Assembly: GCF_000283155.1 (NCBI RefSeq)
Contig: NW_004454178.1
Location: 22,889,191-22,953,190 of the forward strand
DNA length: 64,000 nt
Direction: 5' to 3'
From: Ceratotherium simum simum
Taxonomy: Eukaryota; Chordata; Mammalia; Perissodactyla; Rhinocerotidae
This document shows positions 21,895 to 33,924 of the stretch, one piece after another. A program made the translations under genes and the position numbers. Each line of letters starts with the position of its first letter. Position 1 is the first letter of the stretch. The notes under the pieces were generated by a model. The model made no database searches, was not told the origin of the DNA, and was given only the letters and a program-made list of their open reading frames with translations.

Positions 21895-22930
21895 TTGGGG
21901 TCAAGAAAGGACACTTTCTAAGATACTGAAATTTGAACTTTCGCATCAATTTCAAAGAGCAGAGAATCTAATGAAATAAGCATGAAAGAAAAGTGCTCTG
22001 AAAACATAAATGATATTTCAATATTAATTTGCTAGTATCACTCACTCCTTTACTTGTCAAAATAACTTTCACGAGGAGGAGGCTTTCCAACGAGGTTTAG
22101 TAGGTTAAATGTGACAGACTCAGGGCGGGTAAAGTCGATGATTTAATCATGCTGCAGCTTGGTGAGTCCATTCACTCTCCTATGACACACGTAATTTACA
22201 GCTGGAAGTTAATACATGCAGTTCTCCACATCAAGCGTTTTGACAAATGCAGCTTCCATAATATTCCTACACAGCCTTGAGTTTATCAATCAGTTCTCCC
22301 TTGAAGATAAGCATTAATGCAAACCTTAAAATACCATGAAAAAGTTTCTTGCCCCTTTTGTTAAACAGACTTAGAAATTTGTTTAAAGATAGAGAATAAG
22401 TATATATTTAAATGTTATGCTTTGTGTTTACATTCTCTCCTCCCTTATTTTCTAAACCAAGCGATGTTGCTAACCAAAGGCTTCCCATTCTCAAAAGCAT
22501 TTGTATAAATATACCAGGAGAAGCATCTCCTTAAGTTCTGTTGAAACTTGTGGTCAGGTTTACACAACTTTTAGACAAGGCTTAATGACAGTATTTGGGG
22601 CTGACGAGAGTCTCATCCCAGACACAGATCTTATGCTCGTGTCCAAAGCCATTGGAACAGTTTGGTGTGGCAAGCCCAGGGTACCGGTGGAGACCCTTTG
22701 AGCCTATAACTCTGTCTCTCAGCCATTCATTTCCCTGCTTACTCAACTTCTCTGTTCCTTCTTCTTCTCCCTCAGTCTTTCTCCTATTTTTGCTTTGTTT
22801 TCTTTTCCTCATCTCCCCCTCCCATTTCCCTTTCTCGCTTCCCTCTGTATCTCTGCCCCCACATTATATATGGCGGAACGAGGAAGCAATGGACGACTTA
22901 CTCAATGACTGTCTGGTGGCCTAGAGAGAT
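21895..22930. other. Repeat-poor AT-rich DNA
   Basis: No recognised element or exon. The 3' part (22700-22860) is pyrimidine-rich. The remaining text is unique as far as I can tell. Confidence 0.4.
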
Positions 22931-23521
22931 TATAGTCCATTTTCTCTGTTCACAGCAGCTATGTTCTATAAAGTCACCACGAACACGGAATCAGTGAATA
23001 CTGAACTGTTGCTCCCGGGGAAATATCAGGGTTAGGTTCCTTCGAGCCTCTAGTCACATTTTTGTCAACTGATCAATACGTGACCTTGTTTTACGTTTGT
23101 TTCCGTTTAAAGATGCTTTATTTAATATATATTGTTGATTCATTAACACCGAACTCACAGCCAACAGCACTATAACTCACGCTTGAATGACACTTATCTA
23201 ACACTCATATTTTCTCAAAGGGGCCACTTTCAACAGTGAAATCACCAACAAAAAGCACAAAAATGTGAAAAATGTGTCACTAAATAGACCATGAAAAGAA
23301 CACTTGTTTGCTGTACGGAAGCTGAAGTGAGAAGGCCGAGCGTCACCTTGTTCCACCTCAGCTGGAAACATGGCAGCTAGTGGCTCAAACTCTTCCAGGT
23401 ATTGTTTATGTGCAAATGACTGCAGGAGCCCCATGAGCATTGCTTTAGGGGTTCCAAATAAATGTTAACAGGCAGACAATTCTGCAAATACGGAATCTTC
23501 AGAGAGTGAAGATCGGCTGTA
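22931..23521 (-). mobile_element. Deleted Tigger (TcMar) element with transposase remnant
   Basis: The ends TATAGTCCATTTTC and GAAGATCGGCTGTA are imperfect inverted repeats with a TA at each outer edge. Internal plus-strand text such as TTATTTAATATATATTGTTG and CATGAAAAGAACACTTGTTT matches a Tigger-type DNA transposon. On the minus strand, the region around 23150-23230 corresponds to the start of a CENP-B-like transposase. Most of the gene is deleted and frameshifted, so it is inactive. Confidence 0.75.
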
Positions 23522-25059
23522 TTTTGTTTCTTCTCTTTGGTCTCAGTCTCTTTATTGCAAAATATATTGGGGGAGGAGGGAGGTGTTTTCAGACTGTGCT
23601 CTGGGGACACTCAAGGTTGGGGGCGGGCCTCAAAGCTGGAGCAGGGAGAGCAGTGCAGCCCACAACTTCCCTTTCTTCCTGTGGCGGCCCCTCCTCTGGT
23701 GGCAGAACTGCTTCCCTCTTACTCCAACCACGTTTCCATTCCACGTAGATTTGCAGCACACACCGCATGCCCAGGGGTGGGCATCTGACCCACTGGGGCT
23801 CATATGAGGACCTGGCCTCCCTCTCCTGTCTCGGCAATCAGCACAAGGGGGCAGACAGGGCTGCCAATGGGGACACAGTCCTCTAGTGTATGGAGCTGGA
23901 CCCTGGGAAGGAAAGCCACTCCTGTTTTGTCTGGGTAGTACTGCAAGGACATTGAGAGCCTAGCATCGCTATCAGCCCTCTCCTGCCTGGGAATGACGCC
24001 ATTGCTGAGGAAAATGGAGCCAAGGATGGGAGAGGGAGAAGGAGAGGGGAAACCAGCCCAGCCTGATAGCAGGGCTGAGCCTCTGACACGGCCGTGCCTG
24101 AGGTCAGTTAACTCTTAGACTCCCAGTAAATGCATTTAAAAGAATACATTTCTCTCCTTAAGTAAATTTGAGTTGCATTTCTGCCACTTGGGAAAATAAC
24201 AAAATACCCTTATTTGCACACAGAAGCTGGACAAGTTGGAACTCGCTGGATTAGACGGTCTTTATGATTCTTTCTCTTTATATGTTTATATTTCCCCTCT
24301 TTTTTCCCCCTAGACCCCCTTCTCCCCTTTACTGGTTCATAACACGAGGCTGCAGAATTTAGTTCGTTATTTGTTACATTTTTTCAACCAAGTTTCATGT
24401 CTATTTTTCTTATTCTGAAAAGCAGAAGGATAAAAGATTTCTCTACCTCTGTCATTAAAATCATATGAAACTGATTTCTCCTTGTAAATGATGGTTGATA
24501 TTTCCTCTCATAGGTGACGTCCTTTAATTTTTAAACAGGCATATGGCATATATCCGCCCAAGTGATTAAAAAAGAAAAACAATATCATCCTCTCCAGTGC
24601 AGATAGGGTGGGCTCCAGGACGGACCAGGAGTGACTTCATGGTTTCAGGGCCTACGGGCCTTCCTTCAGCGGAAGGAACAGACAGCTGTTGACCCTGGTT
24701 CACTTCTGACTCATATTTCCTGCAACTTTCACTCCTGGCTTCCGCTGCGGCATCCTCCGGGTTTGTCGTCCTGATACAGAAGCTGGCAGATCCGGGACAC
24801 GCAACTTGGCAGCTGCTGTTTCTAATCACTCCCCCAGAGCTGTCATGAGACTGGTGATCTATCAGAGTGGAGAGCCATCTCTCTCTGATTGCTCCATCAT
24901 TTTTGAACCAAAGATTCTTTCTCTTCTGCAGAGGCTATTTGACACCATCGTTTTGACCTGGAGGATCTGTGCTTCTCAGAAGATGCCAGCTCTGGGTCTA
25001 ATCAACCCTTTTCCTTTTTCATTTGCTGATCTCCTTCTCACCAAAGTAGAACAATAGCT
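23522..25059. other. Anonymous DNA, GC-rich at 23570-24110
   Basis: The GC-rich portion has overlapping 70-85-codon frames on both strands without a domain. A short (GGGA)-like purine stretch lies at 24027-24050. The remainder is AT-rich. No exon can be supported. Confidence 0.4.
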
Positions 25060-25275
25060 ACCACTGGCTGAGTTCAAACTATGTGTGTGGCATTTTCCAT
25101 ACATGAATTCAATTAATTATCACAAAACCCATAAAGAGTGGGTATGTTTTTCCAACTTTACAGACTAAGACACTAAAACAGAGAGGTTAAGTGACTTGCC
25201 CAGGATCACACAGCTTGGAGATGGCAGAGCCAGGACTGGAATCCAGCCCTACCCGACTCCAAGCATACATGGTTA
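25060..25275 (-). mobile_element. MIR SINE, near full length
   Basis: TTTCCATACATGAATTCAAT, TTTACAGACTAAGACACTAA, GAGAGGTTAAGTGACTTGCC and GGATCACACAGCTTGGAGAT match reversed MIR closely. Confidence 0.93.
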
Positions 25276-25475
25276 CAACTACCTTTCCAGGGGCCCCTGC
25301 TATGGAGGACGGAGAGAACAACTGCTCCTTTGCTTTGAGAGAAGGGGGTGGAGAATTCTTACAGGGATGCAGAGAATTCATCTCCTAATTGCAATTTTCC
25401 CCTCAAAGGTGGAGATTCCTTTACCTGAGTTCTCTCTGTTTTCACCCTAGCTCAGGTGCTTGGATCATGGCTTCA

Positions 25476-26120
25476 GAGCAGCCGCTAGCTGCTGAGCACC
25501 TGACATGTGGCGAGTCCACGTGGAGCTGTGCTGTCAGTGTAACACGCACACCAGGTTCCAGAGATTGAGTATGAAAAAGAGAATGTCAAATATCTCATCA
25601 ATAATTTCTTTATATCGACTCTATGTTGAAAGGATAATATGTTGGATTCACTGGGAAAAATAAAATATATATAACATTAATTCCATCTGCTTCTTTTACA
25701 GTTTTAGTGTAGCTCCCAATAAATTTTTTTTCTTTTTTTTTTTTTTATGAGGAAGATCAGCCCTGAACTAACATCCATGCCACTCCTCCTCTTTTTGCTG
25801 AGGAAGACCGGCCCTGAGCTAACATCTACTACCAATCCTCCTCCTTTTTTTTTGTTCCCTTTTTCTCCCCAAAGCCTCAGGAGATAGTTGTATGTCATAG
25901 CTGCACATCCTTCTAGTTGCTGTATGTGGGACGCGGGTTCAGCATGGCCGGAGAAGCGGTGCGACTGTGTGCGGCTGGATCCGAACCCGGGCCGCCGGTA
26001 GTGGGGCGCGCGCACTTAACCGCCAAGCCACGCGGCCGGCCCCCCCAAATTTTAAACTACATATGTGGCGCCCATTTGAGGCTCACGTTACCTTTCTATT
26101 GGACAGACTGCACAACACAG
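25476..26120. mobile_element. hAT-like DNA transposon, split by an ERE
   Basis: CCGCTAGCTGCTGAGCACCTG, GAGAATGTCAAATATCTCAT, AAAGGATAATATGTTGGATT and, right of the SINE, CTACATATGTGGC and TTCTATTGGACAGACTGCAC follow a widespread mammalian MER-type DNA transposon. In intact copies its ends read like 'GCCACATGTGGCTA'. The exact family name is not certain. The ERE at 25728-26046 is inserted near its right end. Confidence 0.62.
25728..26046 (-). mobile_element. ERE SINE with hybrid 3' structure
   Basis: Read on the minus strand it has the tRNA-derived head, the B box GGTTCGGATCC, then the GGCTTTGGGGAG module typical of the short EREs. After an A-rich spacer it continues with the two AGGAAGA...TTAGCTCAGGG...TCTTCCTC modules typical of the long EREs. 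It is therefore longer (about 319 bp) than the other copies. AAATTTT repeats flank it (25721-25727 and 26047-26053). It may represent a real subfamily or a junction of two SINE types. Confidence 0.9.
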
Positions 26121-27044
26121 ATAAATGTAGTGGAGCAAATTAGCATGACCACTACCAGAACCTTCTAAGGATTAAAGGTTACATGCCATAAGAAGAGAAA
26201 ATTCCAGAAGGAGGAACCCTTAGGATAGAGTAGGGTGCTTTTATGAAATCCTTAAATATCCAGACAGAGTGTTAAATTTATAATGCTCATAAGGCTGTGA
26301 TTAAGAGTCCACAGCAAGTTAGAATGAAATGCGTGATTAACTTTGGAAGCTAATTAAAGCTGTAAAATAATTGGATAGATGGTGTGGCCTTGAAGTGTGG
26401 CTGGTGCTCTCAGAGGGCCTCTGCAGGTCCAGCCTCCACCATCTCCACCCTGCACTGCGCCCCAGCGGGCAGAGAGCACTTGGCTTCCACGGACTGGGGA
26501 ATCTGGCTGACAGGAGGCACTGGCAGGATCTCGAAGGGCAGAAGGGAAGAGAGGTCAAGGTGTCACTTCTCTTGGCCTCACCTTACTGGCTGTGGGTTGG
26601 TGTGGCTGTATCCCCATCCCCAAGACCACAGCTTCCAATAGATGGTCCCTCCTAGAGCCCCAGCCAGTTCTCAGGACCAATCCCTTTCCCAGCCCCAGGG
26701 AGCTCCACCATGGCTGTCCCTTTCCTTAAACCCTGCCCACTCCTTGCAAAGAACCCTTCACTCTGCTCTCTATGATGATCCCTTTTGAGTGAGTACCAGC
26801 CAGTCCCTGCCCCTGCCCCTACCTCCACCACTCCAATGGATGGATAGCATGAAATAAAAGGACAAATTCTGCCTGGGGGTGAATTCAACCATGTCCTAAA
26901 TAGTGTGGAGAGAAACCAGACAAAAGCAAACCAGGACACCAACAAGCATGAACTTAGGAGCAACCAGAGAGACCCCTGTGCAGAGTCCAGGAGGGAGGGG
27001 GGCATGGAATGGGCGTGGAAAATGAGAGGGGACGAGAGCAAGCT
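26121..27044. other. Anonymous DNA
   Basis: A small (CCCTGC)-like tandem lies near 26805-26822. Open frames up to 147 codons (minus, 26652-27095) carry no domain. No exon is supported. Confidence 0.4.
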
Positions 27045-27205
27045 TTGCAGTCCAGCAGACCCAGGTCTCAGCTGCACTCTGCTGTGGCCACCCACGTGTC
27101 TGCACGTTTCCTAACCACCCTGGCCTCCTTTTCCTCATTCGTAAGGTGAGCAACGTCCACCTGACACGTTGTCGAGAGGGTCAGCCCAATGCATGCCTGG
27201 CATGG
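27045..27205 (+). mobile_element. MIR SINE
   Basis: GACCCAGGTCTCAGCTGCAC, TTTTCCTCATTCGTAAGGTG and GCCTGGCATGGTG follow the plus MIR order. Confidence 0.68.
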
Positions 27206-27639
27206 TGAAAAGAAATTGCCAATATCCGATTTATGGGTTATTGGTGCCGATTGGCAGGTAAGATAAGCCCAGGGGAATGTCAGCCCTGACACGAATCCTG
27301 GAAGTCAGGAGATCCTCATCCTCAGCCACCTCCTCTCCCACCCACCCCTCCATTCTGGAGTAGAGGTGAGCTGTTGAGAATCTTCCAGTCCTCCTCAATG
27401 TGAATCTAGAGTGTAAACCATGCACGTTGACCACCTGAGCAGAGGGAAGCTGCAGCTGCTGGGACAGGTGTCCTTTGAGAGCCTTCCCCGCTCCCACCAC
27501 TGGGCAGGAGACTGTTAGGCTAATTCCTCTCCCTGCAGCCTCTCAGGCACCCCAGAGGTTCCCACTTCACGCCCCCATCTGCCTAGTCCATGCTTTATCC
27601 CGTGGCGTCCCGTATTTTCTTGCCCCTCACTCGACATCC
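27206..27639. other. Anonymous DNA
   Basis: No recognised feature; C-rich towards the right. Confidence 0.4.
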
Positions 27640-28770
27640 ACATCTTTCACACCCCTAACCTTCCCTGTGCTCTCTGCACCCTGCACTTCATGATCACCTC
27701 ACATCCCCAGTCTTCACTTCCTCATCCGCATGTTCCCAGCACCTTCTGTTACCTGGCAATCAGTCGTCTCTTCCCTGGTCACCATTCCCTTGCAGCCACA
27801 CCAAGTGGTGGCTTCAAGGTCTCAGAAAGCCCTCCTCTCGGGATTGAGACCGGGTTTGCGCCGTCTTCACCTCGCCACAGCCAGCGCAGCATCTCTCCAC
27901 GACTCCTGATGGACCTGACAAGCTCTTCTGCCCCTGCTCTTTGCCAAACGGGGAGTGGGAAGCAGGACCACTGGGAATTGATCGAGAGCAGGGAAGACTT
28001 GACAGCCCTCCCTTCCCTTATTGCCATTTCTCTCTCCGTTAACTGCGACATCAACATGCTGCCCCCTCCATCACCCTGTCTCCCTGCGTCCTCAAGCCCC
28101 TCGCGGCCAATGGTCTTCCCCCGCCCTGTCCTTCACACTTGACAGACGGCCTCACCTCCTACTTCACAGAGAAGAGAGAGACCCTGAGCTGGGACCCCTC
28201 CAGCTCCCTGCTGCAAACCTACAGACCCACCTCCATCTCCACCCCTCCTCCTCCTTCCTGTGACACTAAGACCTACTTCCCGGAGTCATCTCTCCACTCT
28301 CCTCCGCCTTCCCCCTAGGCCCTCCACTCTGCAGCTTCCGCCCCCTGGTCTCCCTTTCTCCCCTGTGCCTTCACCCTTTCTTTCCACACTCCCTCCTGGA
28401 TGGTCTTAATCGGCAGAAGACCATTCGCACATTTCTCCAATCTTGAAACCAAAACACCCAGCCTGTCTTCCGCTTCCTGCCCTCCCCACCACTCCAGCCA
28501 CATCTCAGGTCTTTCTCCGGGCTTCTCTCTCCCTTCACAGCCCCCCAACTTCACCAAGCTCCGCTCCAGCTCAGGGCTCTTATATTTGCATTTTCCTCAG
28601 CCTGAAGGCTCTTCTCCCTCTTCATCACCTAGTTCGTGCCGTGCTCTGACTGCTGCCTTCCCCTCCTCCTGGGCCAGGTCCCCTGTCCCTGTGTCTCTCT
28701 CCATCAAAATGGGGTGAAGCCTGACTGTCTGCTCTGCTAGCCTCCAGTTCCTCCAGCCTTCTAGCGCCCA
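27640..28770 (+). mobile_element. Pyrimidine-rich block, possible old L2 body
   Basis: This kilobase is C/T-rich on the plus strand, as the L2 ORF2 sense strand is. One frame near 28143-28210 reads 'LTSYFTEKRETLS', resembling the linker between endonuclease and reverse transcriptase of L2. The text at 28585-28640 (TTTTCCTCAGCCTGAAGGC) resembles the L2 3' part. I cannot align the rest, so the call is tentative. The 150-codon frame at 27690-28142 is otherwise unexplained. Confidence 0.4.
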
Positions 28771-30690
28771 TCTAGTCATTTAATATCCAAAACAGCTCAA
28801 GTCCCAGCCCAGCCCAAAGGACCCTACGAGGGCCACCGGACTGTCGGCTATCTGGGCCGAGCTGGAGGCTCCCACGTGCCTCCTGAATCCATTTAGATTC
28901 CTCTCTGCTCTCATCTCACTGATGGTCCTCACCTGAAGTTCTGCTTCTCTCCACCACCCCCTTCTCTGTTCTCCCACCAACATGAGGCTTGGAGGGGCTA
29001 TACTGATGTTTGAGACAGGCAGAGAATCTTCAAAGGGGATATCAGACCACAGCGTTACACAAAGTCCATCCTTCTTCACCAGAGGAAAGTTCCCACACCC
29101 AGGTCCTGCTGTGTTATTGTGGTGACTTCTCCTTCCCTGTTTCTCCTTTGGTCTCCATCCTGGGGCCACTCCTACTGCCTGTGAATGAACCCCAGGATCC
29201 CAAAATGCAGGTATTCTGTCTAAACCTCTGATTCGAGGCAAAGAAAAGGGAACCTCACCTTTCTTGGCCATTTTCGTTCTTTGCCTAAATAAAGAGCACT
29301 TCTCTCCCAAAGAGGAATTCTGCATTCTTGCCAGATCAACCCACTTGTCACCCAACCAACAGATTTCTCAATGCGTGTCCCTCACACCCTGTGTTACCGT
29401 TCCCCTTTGCTACCCTGCTCCCTGCTGAAGTCCTAGCACGTACCACAGTGACTTACACAGGAGACCATCGATCCCTATTTGCTTCCTAAGTGAATGGATG
29501 CTCTAGGCTGGCTCAGTGCAATCCACCACGATTATCAGAAAAGCAACCCCAAGCCCATGCCTTTGGAATGACAGAGTATCCGCCACATCCTCTCCCAGGC
29601 AGGGAAACAGATCTGGCAGGTGGGATGGCTGAGTCCCACTAGCATCAATCAATGTCATCAGCTCACATTCCTTGTGATACTCGGGGGCTCTAAACAGTCT
29701 CACTGGATCTCATTTTAAATCAGGGTATACACACTTATTACAAACAGAGACTTAAAATTCATAAAATGCCTAATTCGTCCCTACTCTGAAGTCTTGGTGT
29801 AATGCTTTAAAACAGAATCTAACCTAGAATGCTGACATTCCTATCTGCAAACCCCCACTCTCGCTTCCTCTGAGCAGGCTCAACCCTCTTTCCTGGTGGC
29901 AAGGAGAGAGAGAGCTGTCAAGGCAGCCCGAATTTCTTGCAACCCCATGCTCTTCCGGGCTTGGGGTCCACACAGCAAAGGCAAGCAGGATAGGTGTCTT
30001 CCCAGGACACCCAGGATGGGACAATGGGACAGGTTCTATCCTATTGGCAGGAAAACAATATCAGGAAGGCGTGATGGCGGAAGCTCTCTCACACGAGAAG
30101 GCTGATGCAGTCTCTCTATTGCCAGCCAGCTCCCTGTTCCACGATCGCGACCACCGTCCTCATGGAAACTTCTCCCATCTCCACCCCAGCCTCTCCCTCC
30201 CTCTCATGATCAAAACCATGCAGTCTCTTCCCCTTTATCATTTCTACATGTCCAAATATCATCATGACCGAGACATGTGTTTGTTAATCAAGGTAGATTT
30301 GTCTTATTCTGTGGAATCATTTTATTTCATTGAGCAACAGAATTTAACATTAAAAACATTTTCAACTATGCATGAGCACATGCCAAATCTCAGAATCATA
30401 AATATAACCTGACATTTTATAGAACACACTTCTCTCCTGGTTAGTATTACCTGCGTAATGAGAGGCTGTAGTTGAAGCTGGGAGTGGGACGGGGTAGAGT
30501 CAGGGTGGGGGGAGCGCAGGAGAGGAACATTTTGACATGTCCAGCCTCCCTCCAACCCTCGGACAGCCCCTGATCTCTGCAGATCTTCTGTGAGCTTCAT
30601 GGAGCACTGTCTAACTCAAAACCATGATGCCACTTATTTTTAATGAACGGGAACAGCACTTTGAACAAATATCTGTTGATAATTTTTTTA
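28771..30690. other. Anonymous DNA with the longest open frame (28780-29355, minus)
   Basis: No repeat is recognised. The longest uninterrupted frame in the window, 191 codons on the minus strand, starts at 29355 with MGDKWVDLARMQN and ends at 28780. It has no recognisable domain, signal peptide or membrane segment. Its length is within what GC-balanced random DNA of this size can give. I do not call it a gene. Confidence 0.4.
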
Positions 30691-30700
30691 AATCAGATAA

Positions 30701-31104
30701 CATATTAGTCTGCTAGCGCTGCCATAACAAAATACCACAGATGGGTGGCTTAACCAACAGAAATTTATTTTCTCACAGTTCTGGAGGCTGGAAGTCCAGA
30801 CCAAGGCGCCGGCAGGATTGGTTTCTTCTGAGGCCTCTCTCCTTGGCTTGTAGATGGCTGTCTTCTTGCTGTGTCCTCACATGGTCGTCCGTCTGTGCAG
30901 GTGTCCCTGGTGTCTCTCTTCGTGTCCAAATTTCCTCTTGAAAGTACACCAATCAGACTGGATTAGGGCTCACCCTATTGGCCTTATTTTAACTTAATTA
31001 GCCCCTGAAAGACCTTATGTCCAAACACAGTCACATTCTGAGGTGCTGGGTGTTAGGACTTCAACATAGAAATTTGGGGGCTAGGGCACAACTTAGCCCG
31101 TGAC
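30701..31104 (-). mobile_element. MLT1-type MaLR LTR
   Basis: TATTAGTCTGCTAGCGCTGC, AGAAATTTATTTTCTCACAG, TTCTGAGGCCTCTCTCCTTG and ACTTCAACATAGAAATTTGG are reversed MLT1 text over the full length. Right after it comes a MIR. Confidence 0.93.
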
Positions 31105-31290
31105 AGATATGGTGTCAGTCTCTACCATGGCTCCAAATACTGGTTGTGCCACTTTCTAATTGCATTTCCATGGGCAAATTTCTCAATCTCCCTGAACCTC
31201 AAACCCCAATGTAGGTAATGATCACCATCCCTCAGGGCATAGGGAAGGATTAAATGAGATAATGTGGGCCAAGTGTCCAGCGTGGTGAGT
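31105..31290 (+). mobile_element. MIR SINE
   Basis: GTTGTGCCACTTTCTAATTG, GGGCAAATTTCTCAATCTCC and GGATTAAATGAGATAATGTG are plus-strand MIR in order. The LTR appears to have inserted at or next to its 5' end. Confidence 0.9.
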
Positions 31291-32934
31291 GACACAGAGT
31301 GACACACTCAGGTAGTGTAAGTTCTCTTCCTTTTGATCCTTAGCCCCCCTTCTCTGTATCTGTAGACAGGATCCCTGCCTTGATCTTTCACAAAGAAGAG
31401 CAAGTGTTCACTGCTCGACAGTGACAGGTTGCTATGGCACCCACTCTCTCCTCCAGATCTCTTGGTACCCGATGACCCCATCAGCTTCATTGAGGTTTCC
31501 AGCCCAGAACTGTAGAAGCTCAGAGGGAAGTTGCTGCGCTTTGTTACGGTAGGAAATCCTACATTTACATTCTTGGGTCTAAAGAGGAAAATACAGGCAT
31601 TATTTTAACGTCTTGTTACAAATGCTTGGTGCTAAAATTTCTTGCCTACTCAGAAGTCACTGAAGGGTTACAGAATTATCTTCTAGTTGTTGTCTTTGCT
31701 TTTCCATTTCTCAGCTACTATTTTTAAGGTGACTGTTCTATGTTTTCAGTTTTTTTCTTCTTCTCTGGACTAAATATATTTCCATAATTAACATATTTTC
31801 ACTTAACAAGTTTATATTTATCATCATTATTTACGTCCATCTCTTCTGCTGCTTTTATAAACTGAGAAACGAGATTTTTTTTTCAACTGGTTAAAAATTA
31901 CTTTAAAACTTCATTTCAATCATAATATTTTTATTTCATTTTTACCCTATTTTCTCCATCCTCCTGCTTTGTTTTCAGTTTACTTCAAATGGACAGAAGA
32001 CTTTGAGAAAAATCAAAATATTGTTTTACAAATAACAGTTTCTCCTCTACCCTTGACCAATGAATGGAACCGTATATGAAGGTTTGTCCGCTTCTCAGAA
32101 TCTTATTCCTCCATTTGATGTATGCAATCTTATTGCCACCTTTTAATAAACCCATTGTGCCTGGGCGCCTAAGAGCTTCATTAGTTCAGTACATTTCTTT
32201 CTAAATGTCCCACTTGGAAGTGCTACAGCCTTCGTGTTCTTATATGTGACCAATTCTGGTAATTGCTAAGTGGATACACCTGCTAAGTGACCGCCTGGTC
32301 TTTCCAATGGCTCTCACAAAAGACTCGCCATTAAGGTCTTGTAAAAGGGAAAGGTGATTCAGGCATCCAGTGGAAGTTTGCACCAGAGGACGACGGAGGC
32401 CCTTTTCAGTCCTGGGATTCTAGTTGTCTACAGAATGCCTCACTCTCCAAATTAAGCTGATGTTTTTCTTTGCTACAGATTCCGTCAATAATCCATCCTG
32501 CTTTTGTCGTCAAATAGCGTCAACTTTTTAAGGCATACAACACCTTACTTTAAAAATAAAAAAACTCAGCTTGGAAAAGAAAATCTCTTCGTAAGGCTGG
32601 GTAACTCCAGCGAGGTAAACCAGACAACTGAAAAATAGGCTGTTGGGAGTTTTGCCCATGATTTGAATAATTCTGTGTCTGCTGCTCAAGCAGAATTTGG
32701 AGGATGTGGTACCAAGTTCAAAGTTAGTTTATCTCATGCTACTAGGTATGATGAGAGAGAACCTTTAGAACATCCACCCGGGGTCTCCACAACCACATGC
32801 CAATGACTTGCAATCCAGTTTTGAGAGTCAAATGCATTAAGTAAATGAATGAATAGCATGATAGAATAAGAATAATTATATGCCTCTATCTATGTAAGCC
32901 TGGGCCTCCATTTGACAGAATCCTACGGTCTGGT
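31291..32934. other. Repeat-poor AT-rich DNA
   Basis: No family is recognised over about 1.6 kb. The 31560-32060 part is T-rich. The region is repeat-poor for this window, which could reflect constraint or simply old decayed sequence. Confidence 0.4.
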
Positions 32935-33030
32935 CTTCTCCCTCTTTGAGAAATGAAGAAATTGAGACCCAAAGAAGTTATATGACTAGGCTGACATCCC
33001 ACTGTAGCAACACTCTATTTCTGATCCCTC
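32935..33030 (-). mobile_element. MIR fragment
   Basis: GAGAAATGAAGAAATTGAGA, CCCAAAGAAGTTATATGACT and the text after it resemble reversed MIR. Confidence 0.6.
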
Positions 33031-33089
33031 GTTTTCTTTTTCAACAACTCCGTTTCTTTCCGAGTTGTGTTGCTTGGCGGAGGGAGTGC

Positions 33090-33200
33090 TAACCAGAACA
33101 TGTACACCTGGCTTTCTTACTATGTAAGTTATCTGGGACAGAGACACTTACTCCATCTCTATCAACTCTTTCTTCATCAATGCAGTGGGAAAAGAATGCC
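33090..33200 (+). mobile_element. Probable MIR fragment
   Basis: ACACCTGGCTTTCTTACTAT, GTTATCTGGGACAGAGACAC and CTTCATCAATGCAGTGGGAA resemble the plus MIR core. The match is diverged. Confidence 0.4.
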
Positions 33201-33924
33201 TACTGTACTACCTACCTGACTAGAGATGGGGAGAAGGGGTCCTCAGATGAGACTGTGGGTAGGATTTGAAAAAGTAAACTGTCATTAAATATCAGTTACT
33301 GACATTATTTTACTAGCATTTTCTTCTTTTGTGTCAACTGAAAGCTACTTAAGGTGATATTTCTTTCATCATTTTGGTATAACTGGATGTTTATTAGGAA
33401 AACTTCCTCCTGGATATCTCTGAATTCTTTGTTTTATGTTATAAAGCCTGCGTGATGGAAAGAATGTGGGTTGACCAGTGAGCATTAAATTTTACAGGGT
33501 ATTGTACCGTAACCTGGCATGCCAGAGAAACTACAAAACAAAAAATGTGTGTGGCTGTGACACCATCAAAACCTCAGTGGCCAACCACAGAAACATAAGA
33601 AATCTTGGAGGAAGTCAGACTTTGGTTATAGGCAACCACAAGGAACTTGCTGTCACAAGTGGCCTCGTGGTTGTATTACATCAACTAAGAAGCAGACTTT
33701 CTTTGGGCCAGTGAGTCATCGTCAGAAACCTTTGTTCTCCTTGTAGTGCATGTGAGATGAGATTATCTATTTATGCATTATTCTCAAAACACTAGAAGGG
33801 AGGCTTTGAGAGGCATTTTCCATACTTCACTCCCAAACCTTTGGATTCCTTTGTCACTGCTAACAGCTTATTAGTTCGGACAGCCTAAATTCTTTCATGA
33901 GGATTGCGTGGCCCCTACACCCAT
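33201..33924. other. Anonymous DNA
   Basis: No recognised feature. A 78-codon plus frame at 33478-33714 has no domain. Confidence 0.4.

Noticed and set aside
22595..22924. 109-codon plus-strand frame with a hydrophobic, serine-rich middle suggesting a membrane segment
   Set aside because: The hydrophobic stretch comes from a T/C-rich tract (about 22740-22860). There are no splice sites or homology to support a gene.
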